A stretch of DNA of 64,000 nt from Sphingomonas sp. (GCF_026460985.1 NZ_JAPKNM010000050.1:1-64000); one strand, 5' to 3'. Shown: positions 42,952-52,390, numbered from the stretch's first letter. Numbers and translations: made by a program. Notes: generated from the sequence alone by a model not told the origin.

Positions 42952-44348
42952 GCGGCACCTCCCGGGGCCAGTTCGGGGGTGCGTGATGCGCGGCGGTGCC
43001 AGCGGGGGCGCTCGACCGCCTTGAACGAGGCGTGGGCGATCGCGAGCGACGACAGGAAGATCACCCAGACCTGGCGGTCCTTGTCGAAGAACGAGGTCTC
43101 GAGCAGGTTCTGGTAGAGCACGAAGCTCCAGATCGCGAAGGCGCTCGCCATCAGCGTGGCGTTCTGGCGGGTGGTGCCGGTGAGGAACCAGTAAGCCGGC
43201 AGGACGACGAACGAGACGAGAAGCAGCACCAGCCCGACCGGGCCGGTGGTGACGAGGATCTCGAGATAGCCGTTGTGCGAATGCGCGGTGAGCAGCTGGA
43301 ACTGCTGGTTGAGATAGTCGTGCGCGGGCGAAAGATCGCCCACCTGCCAGAAGCCGCCGAAGCCGGCGCCGAGATACGGATGGTCGGCGAGGTAATCGAT
43401 CGCCACCTTCCAGATCGACACGCGGCCGGTGAAGGCGGTGGGATCGGCGAACCAGCGCTCGATCACCGGCTGGAAGGCGATGTAGAGCGCGAGGAAGAGC
43501 AGCATGCCGAGCCCGACGAGCAGCAGCAGCACCGCCCGCTTGGCGACCGACTGGCTGAGCAGCCGGTAGACCGAGCTCACCGCGAGGATCGCGAAACAGA
43601 GCGCGAGCGAGGTCTTGCTCTTCGTCCCGATCACGAAGACGAACGCCATCACCGAGAACAAGGCGAAATACCATTTGCGCGACGTGAAGAAGGCGTGCGC
43701 GGTCACCACGAAGGTGAGCGCCATCACCGCGCCGGCGATGTTCTTGTGGAAGAAGAAGCCGCGCCACGCGCCGATCAGCGCCTTGTCGCTCTCCGTCGGC
43801 GGGTGGACCGCGTTGGGAGTCAACGGCAGCGAAATCCAGCATATCAGCAGCGACGTCACCAGCGCTGCCACCAGCGTGCGGTAGATCCGCTCAGGCCCCA
43901 GCAAGGCGAGCGACAGGAAGGTGATGTAGATCACGATCACCTGTTGCATCGCGCGTTTGAACGACACGAACGGATCGACGCCCCAGGCGCAGCTGATCAG
44001 GAACCAGACCAGCATCAGCAGCAGCGGCCAATAGGTGAAGCGATATTGCAACCGATAGCGCCGGCTAAGCTCGAGCAAGGTCAGCAGCAGCGCGAAGCCG
44101 ATGAAGAAGGCCTGCTTGAACGGGTCCGATCCGTCATTGTTCGCCGCCATCGCGACCAGCTGCTCCTGGTTGCGCGACGAGAAGGGCTGCTGGCCGATGA
44201 AGATCAGCATCAGGAAGACGAAATAGACGAACTGCGCGACCGGGATCAGCGCCTCGGCGCGGTTCGCGGCGACCAGGTTCCGCGCGGGCGCGGCGCCGGT
44301 CGCGCGCAGCGGCACGCGCCCGCGATGCCAGGGAAGCGCGAGGCTCAC
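42948..44348 (-). CDS. O-antigen ligase/polymerase (Wzy-like) membrane protein
   Basis: 466 residues from a GTG that overlaps the flippase stop as GTGA. About 11-12 hydrophobic helices, with the large periplasmic loop between the late helices holding the family feature TGRVSIWKVAIDYLADHPYLGAGFGGFW and HSHNGYLEILVTTG. It polymerises lipid-linked repeat units (or ligates the chain) on the periplasmic face. Its neighbours, a flippase upstream and glycosyltransferases downstream, support a Wzx/Wzy-type assembly route. Confidence 0.88.
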   Translation of the reverse strand: MSLALPWHRGRVPLRATGAAPARNLVAANRAEALIPVAQFVYFVFLMLIFIGQQPFSSRNQEQLVAMAANNDGSDPFKQAFFIGFALLLTLLELSRRYRLQYRFTYWPLLLMLVWFLISCAWGVDPFVSFKRAMQQVIVIYITFLSLALLGPERIYRTLVAALVTSLLICWISLPLTPNAVHPPTESDKALIGAWRGFFFHKNIAGAVMALTFVVTAHAFFTSRKWYFALFSVMAFVFVIGTKSKTSLALCFAILAVSSVYRLLSQSVAKRAVLLLLVGLGMLLFLALYIAFQPVIERWFADPTAFTGRVSIWKVAIDYLADHPYLGAGFGGFWQVGDLSPAHDYLNQQFQLLTAHSHNGYLEILVTTGPVGLVLLLVSFVVLPAYWFLTGTTRQNATLMASAFAIWSFVLYQNLLETSFFDKDRQVWVIFLSSLAIAHASFKAVERPRWHRRASRTPELAPGGAA

Positions 44349-45622
44349 TCCGCCTCCGCCCGCTCGGCGCGCCAGCGGCGGTCGAGCCGCCAGATGCCGA
44401 GCATCATCACCAGCTGCGCCAGCACCACGCCCGCGATCGTATAGACCGAGGGCGCGAGCAAAGTAACCGCGACCACCGCCGCGACGCCGACGAAGCAGCT
44501 CCGCACGCTCGTCGCCGCGAGCGGCTTGAACGCGCCGCGCGCCTGGGTGAGCACGCTCATCGGCGCCTGGATGCACTGCACCAGCGACAAGGCGGCGCAG
44601 AGCGCGACGGCGATCATCACCGTCTCCACCGAGAGCGTCGGCTTGATGATGATGTGGGGGAAGACGAACAGGATGAGCGCCGCCGTGACCGCGGTCGCGA
44701 CCCAGATAACCAGCAAAGCCGCCAGGAAGGCGCGGACCGATCCGCGCGCGGACCGCTCATTTCCCTGCCCCACCGCACGCGCCATGCGCGGCCGCTCGAG
44801 CTGGGTCAGCGCGGTGATGCAGACATTGACCGGCCGGAAGAACAGCATGCCGACGGCGATCGGCGCGAAAGCCGCGGGCCCGGCGAAAAGGGTGACGATG
44901 TAGCTGTGCGCGTTCGAGGTCGCCTCGGTGGTGATCACGCCGATCAGCGTCCAGGCCGATTGCCGCTTCCACACCGGGCGATAACTCGCAAAAGCGCGCC
45001 CGAGCCCGACGGGGCGGTGCCGCGCGAGGAAGCCCGCGCCGAAGGGGATCAGCGCGAGCAGCCCCGCACCCGCGAGCACCGCTCCGAACAGTTCGAGCCG
45101 CGCACCGACGGCCAGGGTCGCGCCCACGCCCGCGACGACCAGCACCGCATAGACCAGGTCCGAGACCGCCGCGCCGCCGGGCGTGTGGTGCGCATAGGCA
45201 TTGGCGCGTCCGAACCAGCGAAGCAGCGAGAACAGTCCCGCCAGCCCGAACGCCGCGGCGGCCCAGGGCCCCGCCATGATCCAGCCGATCGCGGCGCAGA
45301 GCAGCCCCTGCGACAAAGCGAGCAGCAGGTTCACGGGGTAGAAGAAGTCGAAGCCCTGGTCCTCGCCGTCCTCGCGCTGGTTCACCGCGATCGCATAGGG
45401 CGTCGAGACCAGGGCATTCGACAGGCCGTAGCCGAACTGGATGATGACCAGCAGGAAGGCGAGCGTGCCGATCTCGCTCGCCTCCAGCCGCCGCACCGAG
45501 ACGAGCTGGACGAGCAGATGGCTGACCGACACCGCGGCCGACGACATGCTCGCCAGCCCGAACCGTGCCAGCGTTGCGCGCATGGGTTTCTTCTCGACAG
45601 GGATGGCAGACGCCTCAGCCAC
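44345..45622 (-). CDS. Polysaccharide flippase (Wzx/MATE-like)
   Basis: 425 residues, about 12 transmembrane helices, no extended soluble domain. The start is a GTG that overlaps the upstream gene by 8 bases; an ATG 13 codons later (45583) is possible. Paired hydrophobic bundles with FGYGLSNALVSTPYAIAVN and a C-terminal helix VYTIAGVVLAQLVMMLGIW fit the polysaccharide branch of the MOP superfamily, which moves undecaprenyl-linked repeat units across the inner membrane. It is followed directly by the polymerase. Confidence 0.83.
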   Translation of the reverse strand: MAEASAIPVEKKPMRATLARFGLASMSSAAVSVSHLLVQLVSVRRLEASEIGTLAFLLVIIQFGYGLSNALVSTPYAIAVNQREDGEDQGFDFFYPVNLLLALSQGLLCAAIGWIMAGPWAAAAFGLAGLFSLLRWFGRANAYAHHTPGGAAVSDLVYAVLVVAGVGATLAVGARLELFGAVLAGAGLLALIPFGAGFLARHRPVGLGRAFASYRPVWKRQSAWTLIGVITTEATSNAHSYIVTLFAGPAAFAPIAVGMLFFRPVNVCITALTQLERPRMARAVGQGNERSARGSVRAFLAALLVIWVATAVTAALILFVFPHIIIKPTLSVETVMIAVALCAALSLVQCIQAPMSVLTQARGAFKPLAATSVRSCFVGVAAVVAVTLLAPSVYTIAGVVLAQLVMMLGIWRLDRRWRAERAEAE

Positions 45623-46424
45623 GTCGGTGCTTCCAGATCAGCCAGAGCGCGTGCGGATTGGTGGTAAGGTAGCGCCACGCCAGATGTCGCGGATTGGTCG
45701 CCATCCGGTGGAGCCATTCGAGCCCGGCGCTCTGCATCCAGAGCGGCGCGCGCGGATAATCGCCGGTGATGTAGTTGAACAGCCCGCCGCAGGTGACGAT
45801 CCAGCCGGCCTTGATCCGGCTGCGGTTGCGCACGCAGAAGGCCTGCTCGCGCGGCTTGCCGGTACCGACCCAGAGGACGTCGGGCGCGGCGGCGTTGATC
45901 GCGTCGATCACCGCATCTTCCTCGTCCGGCTTCCAGAAGCCGTTGCGGCGTCCCGCCAACTCGAGCCCGGGCGTCGAGCCGGTGATCCGCTCGGCGCAGT
46001 CGGCATTCACCTGCTCGGTGCCGCCGAGCAGGTAATAGCGCACCTTCCCCGCCGCGGCGCCGGGCAGGCTGTCGATGAACATGTCGGTGGTGCTCGAGCG
46101 GTCGGCGATCTGCGGCCCGCCGAGCCAGTGCGACGCCTTGACGATCACTTGCCCGTCGGCGTGGATCAGGTCGGCCTTGGCGAGATCGGCGGCAAAGACC
46201 TTGTCGGTCGCGTTGAGCGACAGGCCGTGGCCGTTGCAGTCGAACACCAGCAGCGGTGGCGCGCCCGCCGCGAGCCGCAGCGGCGCATCGCGCAGCATCT
46301 TCTCGATCAGCGCGCGGAGCGACAGCGTCGACACCGGCACGCCGCCGACGCGGACGCTCTCCGAATGGCCACTGTCGTCCGTCCCGCTCCCGCCGAGCCC
46401 CAGCTCGATCGTGGTTCCGTGCAT
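45615..46424 (-). CDS. WecG/TagA/CpsF family glycosyltransferase
   Basis: 269 residues. The family pattern VFDCNGHGLSLNATDKVFA, LIHADGQVIVKASHWLGG, YYLLGGTEQVNADCAERI, VLWVGTGKPREQAFCVRN and TCGGLFNYITGDYPRAPLWM is complete. These enzymes (GT26) add the second sugar, such as N-acetylmannosaminuronate or glucuronate, to a lipid-linked first sugar. With ugd nearby, glucuronate transfer is plausible but unproven. Confidence 0.92.
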   Translation of the reverse strand: MHGTTIELGLGGSGTDDSGHSESVRVGGVPVSTLSLRALIEKMLRDAPLRLAAGAPPLLVFDCNGHGLSLNATDKVFAADLAKADLIHADGQVIVKASHWLGGPQIADRSSTTDMFIDSLPGAAAGKVRYYLLGGTEQVNADCAERITGSTPGLELAGRRNGFWKPDEEDAVIDAINAAAPDVLWVGTGKPREQAFCVRNRSRIKAGWIVTCGGLFNYITGDYPRAPLWMQSAGLEWLHRMATNPRHLAWRYLTTNPHALWLIWKHRRG

Positions 46425-46434
46425 CGCGCGCCCC

Positions 46435-47190
46435 TCAGCTCACCACCGAGCCGGCGATCGGAATATGATGCCGGTCGAGATCGTCGATGACGCGGCGAAT
46501 CTCGCTGACGGGCGTCACGCCGCGCCGCGCGACCACCACCACCGCGTCGAACTTTTCGAGGATGTTGCCGAAGGCGGTTCCGCCACGCGGACGCTCGGCG
46601 AGGAAGGCCAGCAGATTGGCGTCGGGCAGGTTCCAGCCCTCCGCCGCCTCGGCGAGCGAGCCCTTCTCGACCAAAGTCGACGCGCCGCCCGCGGCCTGCC
46701 CGGCGGGCATCAGCCAGAGCCGGTCGATCGCGGTCTGGAGCACCGGCAGGCGCAGCGCCATCCCGCCCAGTTGCTCGGCGAGCCCGATGCGATTGGGCAG
46801 GCGCAGCAGCCGATCGAGCGAGGGCCGTTCGATATCGGCATCGACGAGGATCGTCGGGCCGTCCATCTGCGCCATCACCGCGGCGACGTTCGCGGCGAGG
46901 ATCGACGCCTCGTCGCCCGCCTGGAGCGAAAGGATCGCGAGCCGGAACTTGCCGTCGGCGGCGCTGGCCTCGCGCGCGGTCGCCAGCAGCTTGGCGCGCA
47001 CCTTGCGGACCTTGGCGACATAGGGATCGTCGGCATCGAAGGCCGCGGTCACCAGCGGATCGACGCGCGTGTCCCCGGCCTCGAGCAGCCCGAGCCCGCC
47101 CGGCACCGGCGTGTCGGCATCACCGCCCGCCGGGTGGAGCGTCGCGTCGGCGAAGAGCGGGTTGGCGCCCGCAGTGGAACGGAGCCTCAT
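46435..47190 (-). CDS. Wzc/CpsD-like cytoplasmic ATPase domain with degenerate Walker A
   Basis: 251 residues with GAGGAGG before the ATG, overlapping the chain-length gene by 4 bases. The BY-kinase layout is recognisable: a Walker A position occupied by SLQAGDEASILAANVA (no Gly-Lys-Ser/Thr), an intact Walker A' TILVDADIERPSLDRLL, and a Walker-B-like FDAVVVVARRG. There is no C-terminal tyrosine cluster. It looks like the separated cytoplasmic half of a Wzc-type co-polymerase that has lost kinase activity. Confidence 0.8.
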   Translation of the reverse strand: MRLRSTAGANPLFADATLHPAGGDADTPVPGGLGLLEAGDTRVDPLVTAAFDADDPYVAKVRKVRAKLLATAREASAADGKFRLAILSLQAGDEASILAANVAAVMAQMDGPTILVDADIERPSLDRLLRLPNRIGLAEQLGGMALRLPVLQTAIDRLWLMPAGQAAGGASTLVEKGSLAEAAEGWNLPDANLLAFLAERPRGGTAFGNILEKFDAVVVVARRGVTPVSEIRRVIDDLDRHHIPIAGSVVS

Positions 47191-48548
47191 GCTGCCTCCT
47201 CTCGGGGAACGAACCAGCCGCCGACGGGCCGGGATTTGGGGGAAAGATCGGCGATCACCTCGACTTCGGTCGAGGCCGCGAGGCCGTTCGCGGTCCGCAC
47301 GCGCGGCCGGAGGATCTCGCCCAGCACCACCGTGGCGATGCCCGCGAGCAGCCCGAGCGCGATCCCCGCGACGAACCACAAGGGCAGGTTCGGTCGGGCC
47401 GGGAACAATGGCACCGACGCCTCGTCGAGCGAGCTCGCATTGGGCTGCGAGATCTGGCTCTTGAGCGCGGCTTCGTTGAAGCGCTGGCGCACCGTGTCAT
47501 AGGTCTGCCGCGCCGCCTCGACGTCGCGCTGCATCACCATCAATTGGTCCTGCACGCCCGACATGCGGATCATGCGATCCTCCTGCGCCGCCATCTCGCC
47601 GCGAAGCTCGGCCTCGCGCCGGCTCGCCGCGCTGCTGTTGGCGGTCATCGACGACGCCTGGTTGGCGCGAGCTCCCTGGAGGCTCCCCCGCAGCTCGCCC
47701 AGTTCGGCCTTGGCCGCGATCATCTGCGGATGGTTGGGACCCAGCGTCTTGGCGAGCTCAGCGACCTTGCCCGCCTGCGTCGCGACCGCCTCCTCGATAT
47801 TCTGGACGACCAGCGAAGTAGCCACTTCCGGCACCGCCGCCGACCCGGACTTGGAATGCGCCGCGGCGGCATCGGCCTGCGCCTGGACGAGGTGCGCCGA
47901 GAGGTTCTTGAGCTTCTCGGCCTCGAGATCCATGCGGTTCATGCCGATGATGTCGTGCGCGCGCTGGAAGTCCGAGAGCTTCTTCTGCGCCACTTCGTAG
48001 CGGCGGCGGACGTCCGCCGTCCGCGCCTCGAACCATTGCGCCGAGCCCTGCGCCGCCGAGGCGCGCAGGCTGACTTGCTCGCGCATGTAGATGGCGGCGG
48101 CGAGGTTGGCGACGCGCGCCGCGACCGCGGGATCGGGATCGAGGAACTGGATCTGGAGCACGTTGCTCTGCCGCCCGGTCGTGACCGTCAGCCCCGCCCG
48201 CACCCGCGCCGCCGCCTGCTGAAGCCGCGCCTCGGGCGGAAGATCGGCCGGCGTCGCATCGACGAAGCCGGCGCGCTGCGCGACGAGGTTGATCACCTTG
48301 GCGCTGCGGATGAGATCCAGCTGCGTCGCGATGATCGAATCGGTCTCTATCCTTCCCTGCTGCTGCTGCGTACTGTCGGTCGGATCGGTCTGCGAGAGAT
48401 CGAGGAGCAGCGACGACGTTGCCAGATATTGCCGCGGCTGCACCAATGCGATGCCCGCGATGAGCGCGAACAGCGCCCCCGCGATCGCCGCGACCAGCAG
48501 CCATCGCGCCTTCAGCGCCTCGACCAGGTCGGCCGCCTTGATCGTCAT
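47187..48548 (-). CDS. Wzz/GumC-type chain-length determinant
   Basis: 453 residues. An N-terminal cytoplasmic segment, first transmembrane helix WLLVAAIAGALFALIAGIAL (16-35), a long periplasmic coiled-coil region (about 190-360, Ala/Gln/Arg-rich), and a second helix LPLWFVAGIALGLLAGIATV near 395-415 with a Pro-rich approach typical of Wzz proteins. It sets polymer length and couples synthesis to the export pore. Its cytoplasmic kinase half is encoded by the next gene. It overlaps the ATPase gene stop by 4 bases. Confidence 0.9.
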   Translation of the reverse strand: MTIKAADLVEALKARWLLVAAIAGALFALIAGIALVQPRQYLATSSLLLDLSQTDPTDSTQQQQGRIETDSIIATQLDLIRSAKVINLVAQRAGFVDATPADLPPEARLQQAAARVRAGLTVTTGRQSNVLQIQFLDPDPAVAARVANLAAAIYMREQVSLRASAAQGSAQWFEARTADVRRRYEVAQKKLSDFQRAHDIIGMNRMDLEAEKLKNLSAHLVQAQADAAAAHSKSGSAAVPEVATSLVVQNIEEAVATQAGKVAELAKTLGPNHPQMIAAKAELGELRGSLQGARANQASSMTANSSAASRREAELRGEMAAQEDRMIRMSGVQDQLMVMQRDVEAARQTYDTVRQRFNEAALKSQISQPNASSLDEASVPLFPARPNLPLWFVAGIALGLLAGIATVVLGEILRPRVRTANGLAASTEVEVIADLSPKSRPVGGWFVPREEAA

Positions 48549-49885
48549 AGCCCGACTCCCTGCAGAAGCTCACGCGCGTCGAGCGTGTCGCGCGCCCTCG
48601 ACGCATCCTCCCGCGCCCGCGCCGTCGCGCCATTGGCCATCAGCACGAGGAATTGCGGCGACAGCGAATCCACGAACTGGAGCTGGCCCGGTATCCCGTC
48701 CTCGCTCAGCGCCGGCGCGATCAGCCCGATCGTACGATCGACCGCGGCGGGACCGCCGAGCTCGTCGCCGAACAGGTCGGTGCCCGCAGCGGCCATGCGA
48801 TCGAAGGTGAGCACCGGCGAATGCGCCGCGAGCACCCCGGTCAGCGCGATCATCCCGCGCAGCGAACCCGCCTGGGCGAGCGCACGCTCGAACACCGCGC
48901 AGACGTCGGGCGTCAGCTCGCTCCATTCGGCGATCGCCTCGGCGAGGCCGCGCTGCGCGTCGGCGAGTGTGACGCGCTCGCGCCCCTGCGCTTCGGCCGT
49001 CAGAGCCGCGTGCATCCCGAACAACCGCGCGTGATAAGGCGAGCCGATCGCGGCGGAGACGATCGTCTGCACCGCCTCCTCCTCGAACGAGAGCCCCGCT
49101 TGCTGCGCACAAAGCCGCAGCAAACCGGCGAGCTCATCGCGCTCGATCGGCGCGACCGGCTGGGCGAACAGATGCCGCCGGAGCGACGGATGCGCCGCGA
49201 GCAGCCCATCGACGTTCCCCGCGATCCCGACGAGCACGATCTGGACCGCCGAATGCATGTCGGTGAGCAGCTTGAGCAAGGTCGCGACCTCGTGCCGGGT
49301 GCGTTCGGCGGCGACGCGGTCGAACTCGTCGACGATCAGCAGCGTCCGCTGGTTCACCCCCTGCACGAACAGGTTGGCGAGCTGCTGGACGCTCGCCGGC
49401 CGGTCCGCCGGAAGCGTCGCGGCGACCCCGCGCTGGAGCGGCAGCTCGTCGAGGAACGGGCGGAACAGCCCGTCCACATCGGCACCTTCGCTTGCCGAGC
49501 CATAGAGCGCGACGCACCCCGCCTCGTCGGCGAGATCGCCGAACACGCGCGCCAGCGAGGTCTTGCCCGATCCGCGCGCGCCATAGATCAGCGCGTGCTT
49601 GCGCTGCTTGACCACCGCGTCGAGCAGCCGGCTGAGCTCCTTCTTGCGCCCGGCCAGCCCATGACGATCGGTGACCGGCACCGCGGTGTTGAACGCCGCG
49701 AACACCGCGTTGCGGCGAAAAGCGATGCTCGGTTGCGCCGTGGAGGCCCGCCCCGCCGAGATCGGCACGACGGACTCCTCCTCGACCTCAGGCAAATATT
49801 CGAGCCGCTCGGGAATGCGACGCCCGCCGGCACCGCCCCCCGTCAGCCCGCGCAGCCAATGCTGCAGTCGCTCGGTCCAGCTCAT
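48545..49885 (-). CDS. ExeA/GspA-like AAA ATPase of the polysaccharide locus
   Basis: 446 residues from the ATG at 49885 (GGAGG upstream). Residues 1-80 form a basic, Gly-rich linker. The P-loop is IYGARGSGKTSLARVFG (near 110), Walker B is LLIVDEFDRVAAERTRH, and a sensor region VLVGIAGNVDGLLAAHPSLRR follows, with a helical C-terminal domain. This resembles the MshM/ExeA-type ATPases found in exopolysaccharide loci associated with exosortases. No exosortase gene or PEP-CTERM protein is visible here. It might energise assembly of the export machinery in place of the degenerate Wzc-like partner. Confidence 0.85.
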   Translation of the reverse strand: MSWTERLQHWLRGLTGGGAGGRRIPERLEYLPEVEEESVVPISAGRASTAQPSIAFRRNAVFAAFNTAVPVTDRHGLAGRKKELSRLLDAVVKQRKHALIYGARGSGKTSLARVFGDLADEAGCVALYGSASEGADVDGLFRPFLDELPLQRGVAATLPADRPASVQQLANLFVQGVNQRTLLIVDEFDRVAAERTRHEVATLLKLLTDMHSAVQIVLVGIAGNVDGLLAAHPSLRRHLFAQPVAPIERDELAGLLRLCAQQAGLSFEEEAVQTIVSAAIGSPYHARLFGMHAALTAEAQGRERVTLADAQRGLAEAIAEWSELTPDVCAVFERALAQAGSLRGMIALTGVLAAHSPVLTFDRMAAAGTDLFGDELGGPAAVDRTIGLIAPALSEDGIPGQLQFVDSLSPQFLVLMANGATARAREDASRARDTLDARELLQGVGL

Positions 49886-49911
49886 GCTGTGCCTCCAATC
49901 CTGGGTCGCGC

Positions 49912-50769
49912 TCAAAACAGCTTCTCGCGGATGACCAGCACGTCCTCGGGCTGGACGGCGTCGTCGAGCGTGAGGTTCTCGACCTCCTTGCCGCCGCGGC
50001 GCACCTTGATGCGCTTGGTCGAGCCGGCGAGCGTGGGTCCGCCGGCGAGCGCGAGCGCCTGGCGGAAGGTCTGTCCGGGGACGAAGTTGAACGCGCCGGG
50101 CCCCTGCACCTGCCCGTAGACGTAGATCTTCTCGGCCGGGGGCACGAACAGGATGTCGCCGGGCACCAGCCGGCGGCTCGCGCCCGCGTTCATCTCGGCG
50201 AGCGAGATGCGCACCGGGCCACTGCCGTCGGCGGGGGTGAGGATCACCGCATTGGCGCCCGTCGCATTCGCGCCGCCGGCCCGCGCCAGCATCGCCGCTA
50301 CCGTATAAGGCCGGTCGAGCGGATAATTGCCCGCCTGCGGCACGTTGCCGAGCACGGTCACGAAGCGGCTGACGAACTGCGACACCTCGACATTGACCGA
50401 GGGCCGCTCGAGATAGCCGCCGTTCGAATAGCCCGCCGCGATCGCGTCGGCGAGTTCGGCCGTGGTCTTGCCGCGCACGTCGACCGCGCCGAGCATCGCC
50501 AACCGGATCGTGCCGTCCGCCTTCACCCGCGTGGTGACCGAGAGATCGGGCTGGCCGTAGACGGCGACCTTGACCTCGTCGTCGGGGCCCAGCCGATAGC
50601 CTTCGGGTGCGGCGGGGGCAGCGGCCTTGGCCGGCGCGGCGGCGGGGGCCGGCGGCGTCGATGCGAGGGTGACGCCCGCTCCGTTGGTCTGCGCCATCGC
50701 CGGCAAGGCGAGGACGGTGGATGCGGTGAGTGCGACGCTCAGGGATCGGGCTAGGATGATGTACCTCAT
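49912..50769 (-). CDS. Polysaccharide export protein (Wza-like)
   Basis: 285 residues with a type I signal peptide (LSVALTASTVLALPAMAQ) rather than a lipobox. After a Pro/Ala linker come the poly-export domain (EGYRLGPDDEVKVAVYGQPD, VKADGTIRLAMLGAVDVRGK) and two SLBB-type repeats (FVTVLGNVPQAGNYPLDRPY and IYVYGQVQGPGAFNFVPGQT). It forms the periplasmic and outer-membrane channel with the chain-length protein. It is 4 bases downstream of the barrel gene. Confidence 0.92.
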   Translation of the reverse strand: MRYIILARSLSVALTASTVLALPAMAQTNGAGVTLASTPPAPAAAPAKAAAPAAPEGYRLGPDDEVKVAVYGQPDLSVTTRVKADGTIRLAMLGAVDVRGKTTAELADAIAAGYSNGGYLERPSVNVEVSQFVSRFVTVLGNVPQAGNYPLDRPYTVAAMLARAGGANATGANAVILTPADGSGPVRISLAEMNAGASRRLVPGDILFVPPAEKIYVYGQVQGPGAFNFVPGQTFRQALALAGGPTLAGSTKRIKVRRGGKEVENLTLDDAVQPEDVLVIREKLF

Positions 50770-50773
50770 AGGT

Positions 50774-51970
50774 TCAGAACCTCATGGTGGCGCCGAGCGA
50801 CACGCGATTTGCCCGATAGTTCGAGACATCGCTGTTCGTGGCACGGTCGAGATGCGTGAGCGATAGATCGAGGGCGAGCGCCTCGGTGATCTTGCGACGC
50901 GCGATCAAACCGAATTGGTTCGTACGGTCGTGGGTGTAGTTGAAGGGACGGATCGCCGCGTCCTGACGGAAATCGCGCCGCACCAACTCGCCGAACGCGC
51001 CGATCGTGGTGAGTTCGCTCAGCGCCAGCTCGGCCGAGAGCCGATGCGCGGTCCGCACCGCGAAGCCCGACGCGATCAGGCTGTCGTTGACGATGGTCCG
51101 CTCGGTCGATCCGGTGATCTTCACGCGCGGGATCGCCATGGTCGAGACGCGCACCGTCCAGCCGGGGCCGTTATAGCTGCCGATCGCGTCGGCGGTGCTC
51201 GTTACGTGCATCCAGCGAATGTCGGCATCGATCGAGGTCAGCGGCGAGACCGATCGCGTGAACGACAGGCCATAGGCGTCGCTGCGATTCTCGAGCCCGA
51301 GCGCGGGCCGCTCGCTGGTGACGCGCTCGTAATAAGCGGTCAGCTTGCCCAAGCTCGGCCGCGCATAGCCGACGCCCGCGCGATAGAGGTTGCTCGTCTG
51401 GTCGGCATAATCGAAGCCGTCGCCGTTGCGCGTGGTATCGCGCCGCCACGCGACGACCGGATAGAGGCCCGCGGGTCGCTCGCAATCTGCCGAGACCCCG
51501 AGGGTCGAGAATTTCTGGAGATTCTCGGAGGCGCTGTTGATGTCGCCATAATCGGCGCGCTGCTGGCGATAGCTCGCAGTCGGCCGCACCCAGCATTGCC
51601 CGGCGATGACGTACTTGCCCGAACCCTCGAGTTCGAGGCGCGGCTTGCTCCGGTCGCCTTCGGAAATGAACCGGTCATAACCCGCGAGCGCGCGAAGGCT
51701 GAAGGCGGCGATGCCGATATCGCGGTCGAAGCCGACTTCGATCGCGGGCGTGATGATCACGTCGGCGACCGGATCCTCGGTTCGTGAGTCGACGCGATAG
51801 ACGTTGTCGTCATAGACCGCGGTCAGCGACGGCTCGATCCGCAGGCCCTGCCGGGGCTCCGGCTTCTCCTTTTCCTGCGCATATGCCGATCCGATCGGCA
51901 CCGCGCAGAGCAGCGCGCCGCCAAGCAGCAGAATCGGCGTTCGCCGCAATGCGGCAACGCGTCGCCGCAC
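50774..51970 (-). CDS. Outer-membrane beta-barrel protein of the polysaccharide locus
   Basis: 398 residues from a GTG at 51970 that opens a clean signal peptide (RRRVAALRRTPILLLGGALL through SAYAQ). A GTG at 52036 with GAGG upstream would add 22 residues and cannot be excluded. The mature protein is all beta (alternating hydrophobic strands, YDDNVYRVDSRTEDPVAD, final F in LGATMRF), like the barrel proteins paired with Wza-type exporters in Caulobacter holdfast and exosortase loci. It is the first gene of the 15-kb operon and has a PhaR-like palindrome about 80 bases upstream. Confidence 0.83.
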   Translation of the reverse strand: MRRRVAALRRTPILLLGGALLCAVPIGSAYAQEKEKPEPRQGLRIEPSLTAVYDDNVYRVDSRTEDPVADVIITPAIEVGFDRDIGIAAFSLRALAGYDRFISEGDRSKPRLELEGSGKYVIAGQCWVRPTASYRQQRADYGDINSASENLQKFSTLGVSADCERPAGLYPVVAWRRDTTRNGDGFDYADQTSNLYRAGVGYARPSLGKLTAYYERVTSERPALGLENRSDAYGLSFTRSVSPLTSIDADIRWMHVTSTADAIGSYNGPGWTVRVSTMAIPRVKITGSTERTIVNDSLIASGFAVRTAHRLSAELALSELTTIGAFGELVRRDFRQDAAIRPFNYTHDRTNQFGLIARRKITEALALDLSLTHLDRATNSDVSNYRANRVSLGATMRF

Positions 51971-52049
51971 ATTTCCACAGCCGTTCGCAGCTGCGGGAGA
52001 ATTTTGACCGGTTACTCTTTCGCCAGAGCAAAGCACGCGCTCGTGACCT

Positions 52050-52064
52050 CGTTGCAGTGCAGCA
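52050..52064. promoter_or_regulatory. PhaR-like palindrome upstream of the barrel gene
   Basis: On the minus strand it reads TGCTGCACTGCAACG, 12 of 14 arm positions of TGCTGCA-N-TGCAGCA, 80 bases before the GTG at 51970. If the gene really starts at 52036 the site would lie within its ribosome binding region. Confidence 0.45.
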
Positions 52065-52189
52065 ATTTGGTCATGCTAGTGCGTTCGAGCGTCGGTGCCC
52101 ACCGCAGCCAATGCGGTTGGTCGCGCCAACGGCACGTCTTGTTCGTTTTGGGCGGCGAGGCGAGCCGCCGATCGCTCAGGCCAGGCGCG

Positions 52190-52390
52190 TCAGCCGAGCA
52201 GCCAGAGCAGGACGGCGCCCAGCGCGACGACGAAGCTGGCGATTCCCGCCCAACGCGATCCGGCCTGGATCACGCGCTCCGACAACGGATCGCGGACCAT
52301 ATCCGCCGGCATCAGCCACATCGGCTCCACCTGCGCTTGATCGGCAGAGCGCGCATTGGCATCCCTCGCCACCACCAGATTTTCAGCCAC
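52190..52390 (-). CDS. Small protein with single C-terminal transmembrane helix
   Basis: 66 residues from a GTG with AAAAAGGA upstream. The first 45 residues are polar (RSADQAQVEPMWLMPADMV) and the last 20 form a helix (AGIASFVVALGAVLLWLLG), so it is a short tail-anchored membrane protein. I do not recognise the family. It lies between the barrel gene and the initiating transferase, same strand. Confidence 0.6.
   Translation of the reverse strand: MAENLVVARDANARSADQAQVEPMWLMPADMVRDPLSERVIQAGSRWAGIASFVVALGAVLLWLLG

Noticed and set aside
42025..43842. 605-residue frame that would fuse a polymerase-like part to a GT2 enzyme
   Set aside because: The N-terminal half is the wrong frame of the Wzy-like gene. 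The GT2 starts at 42951 with a 4-bp overlap.
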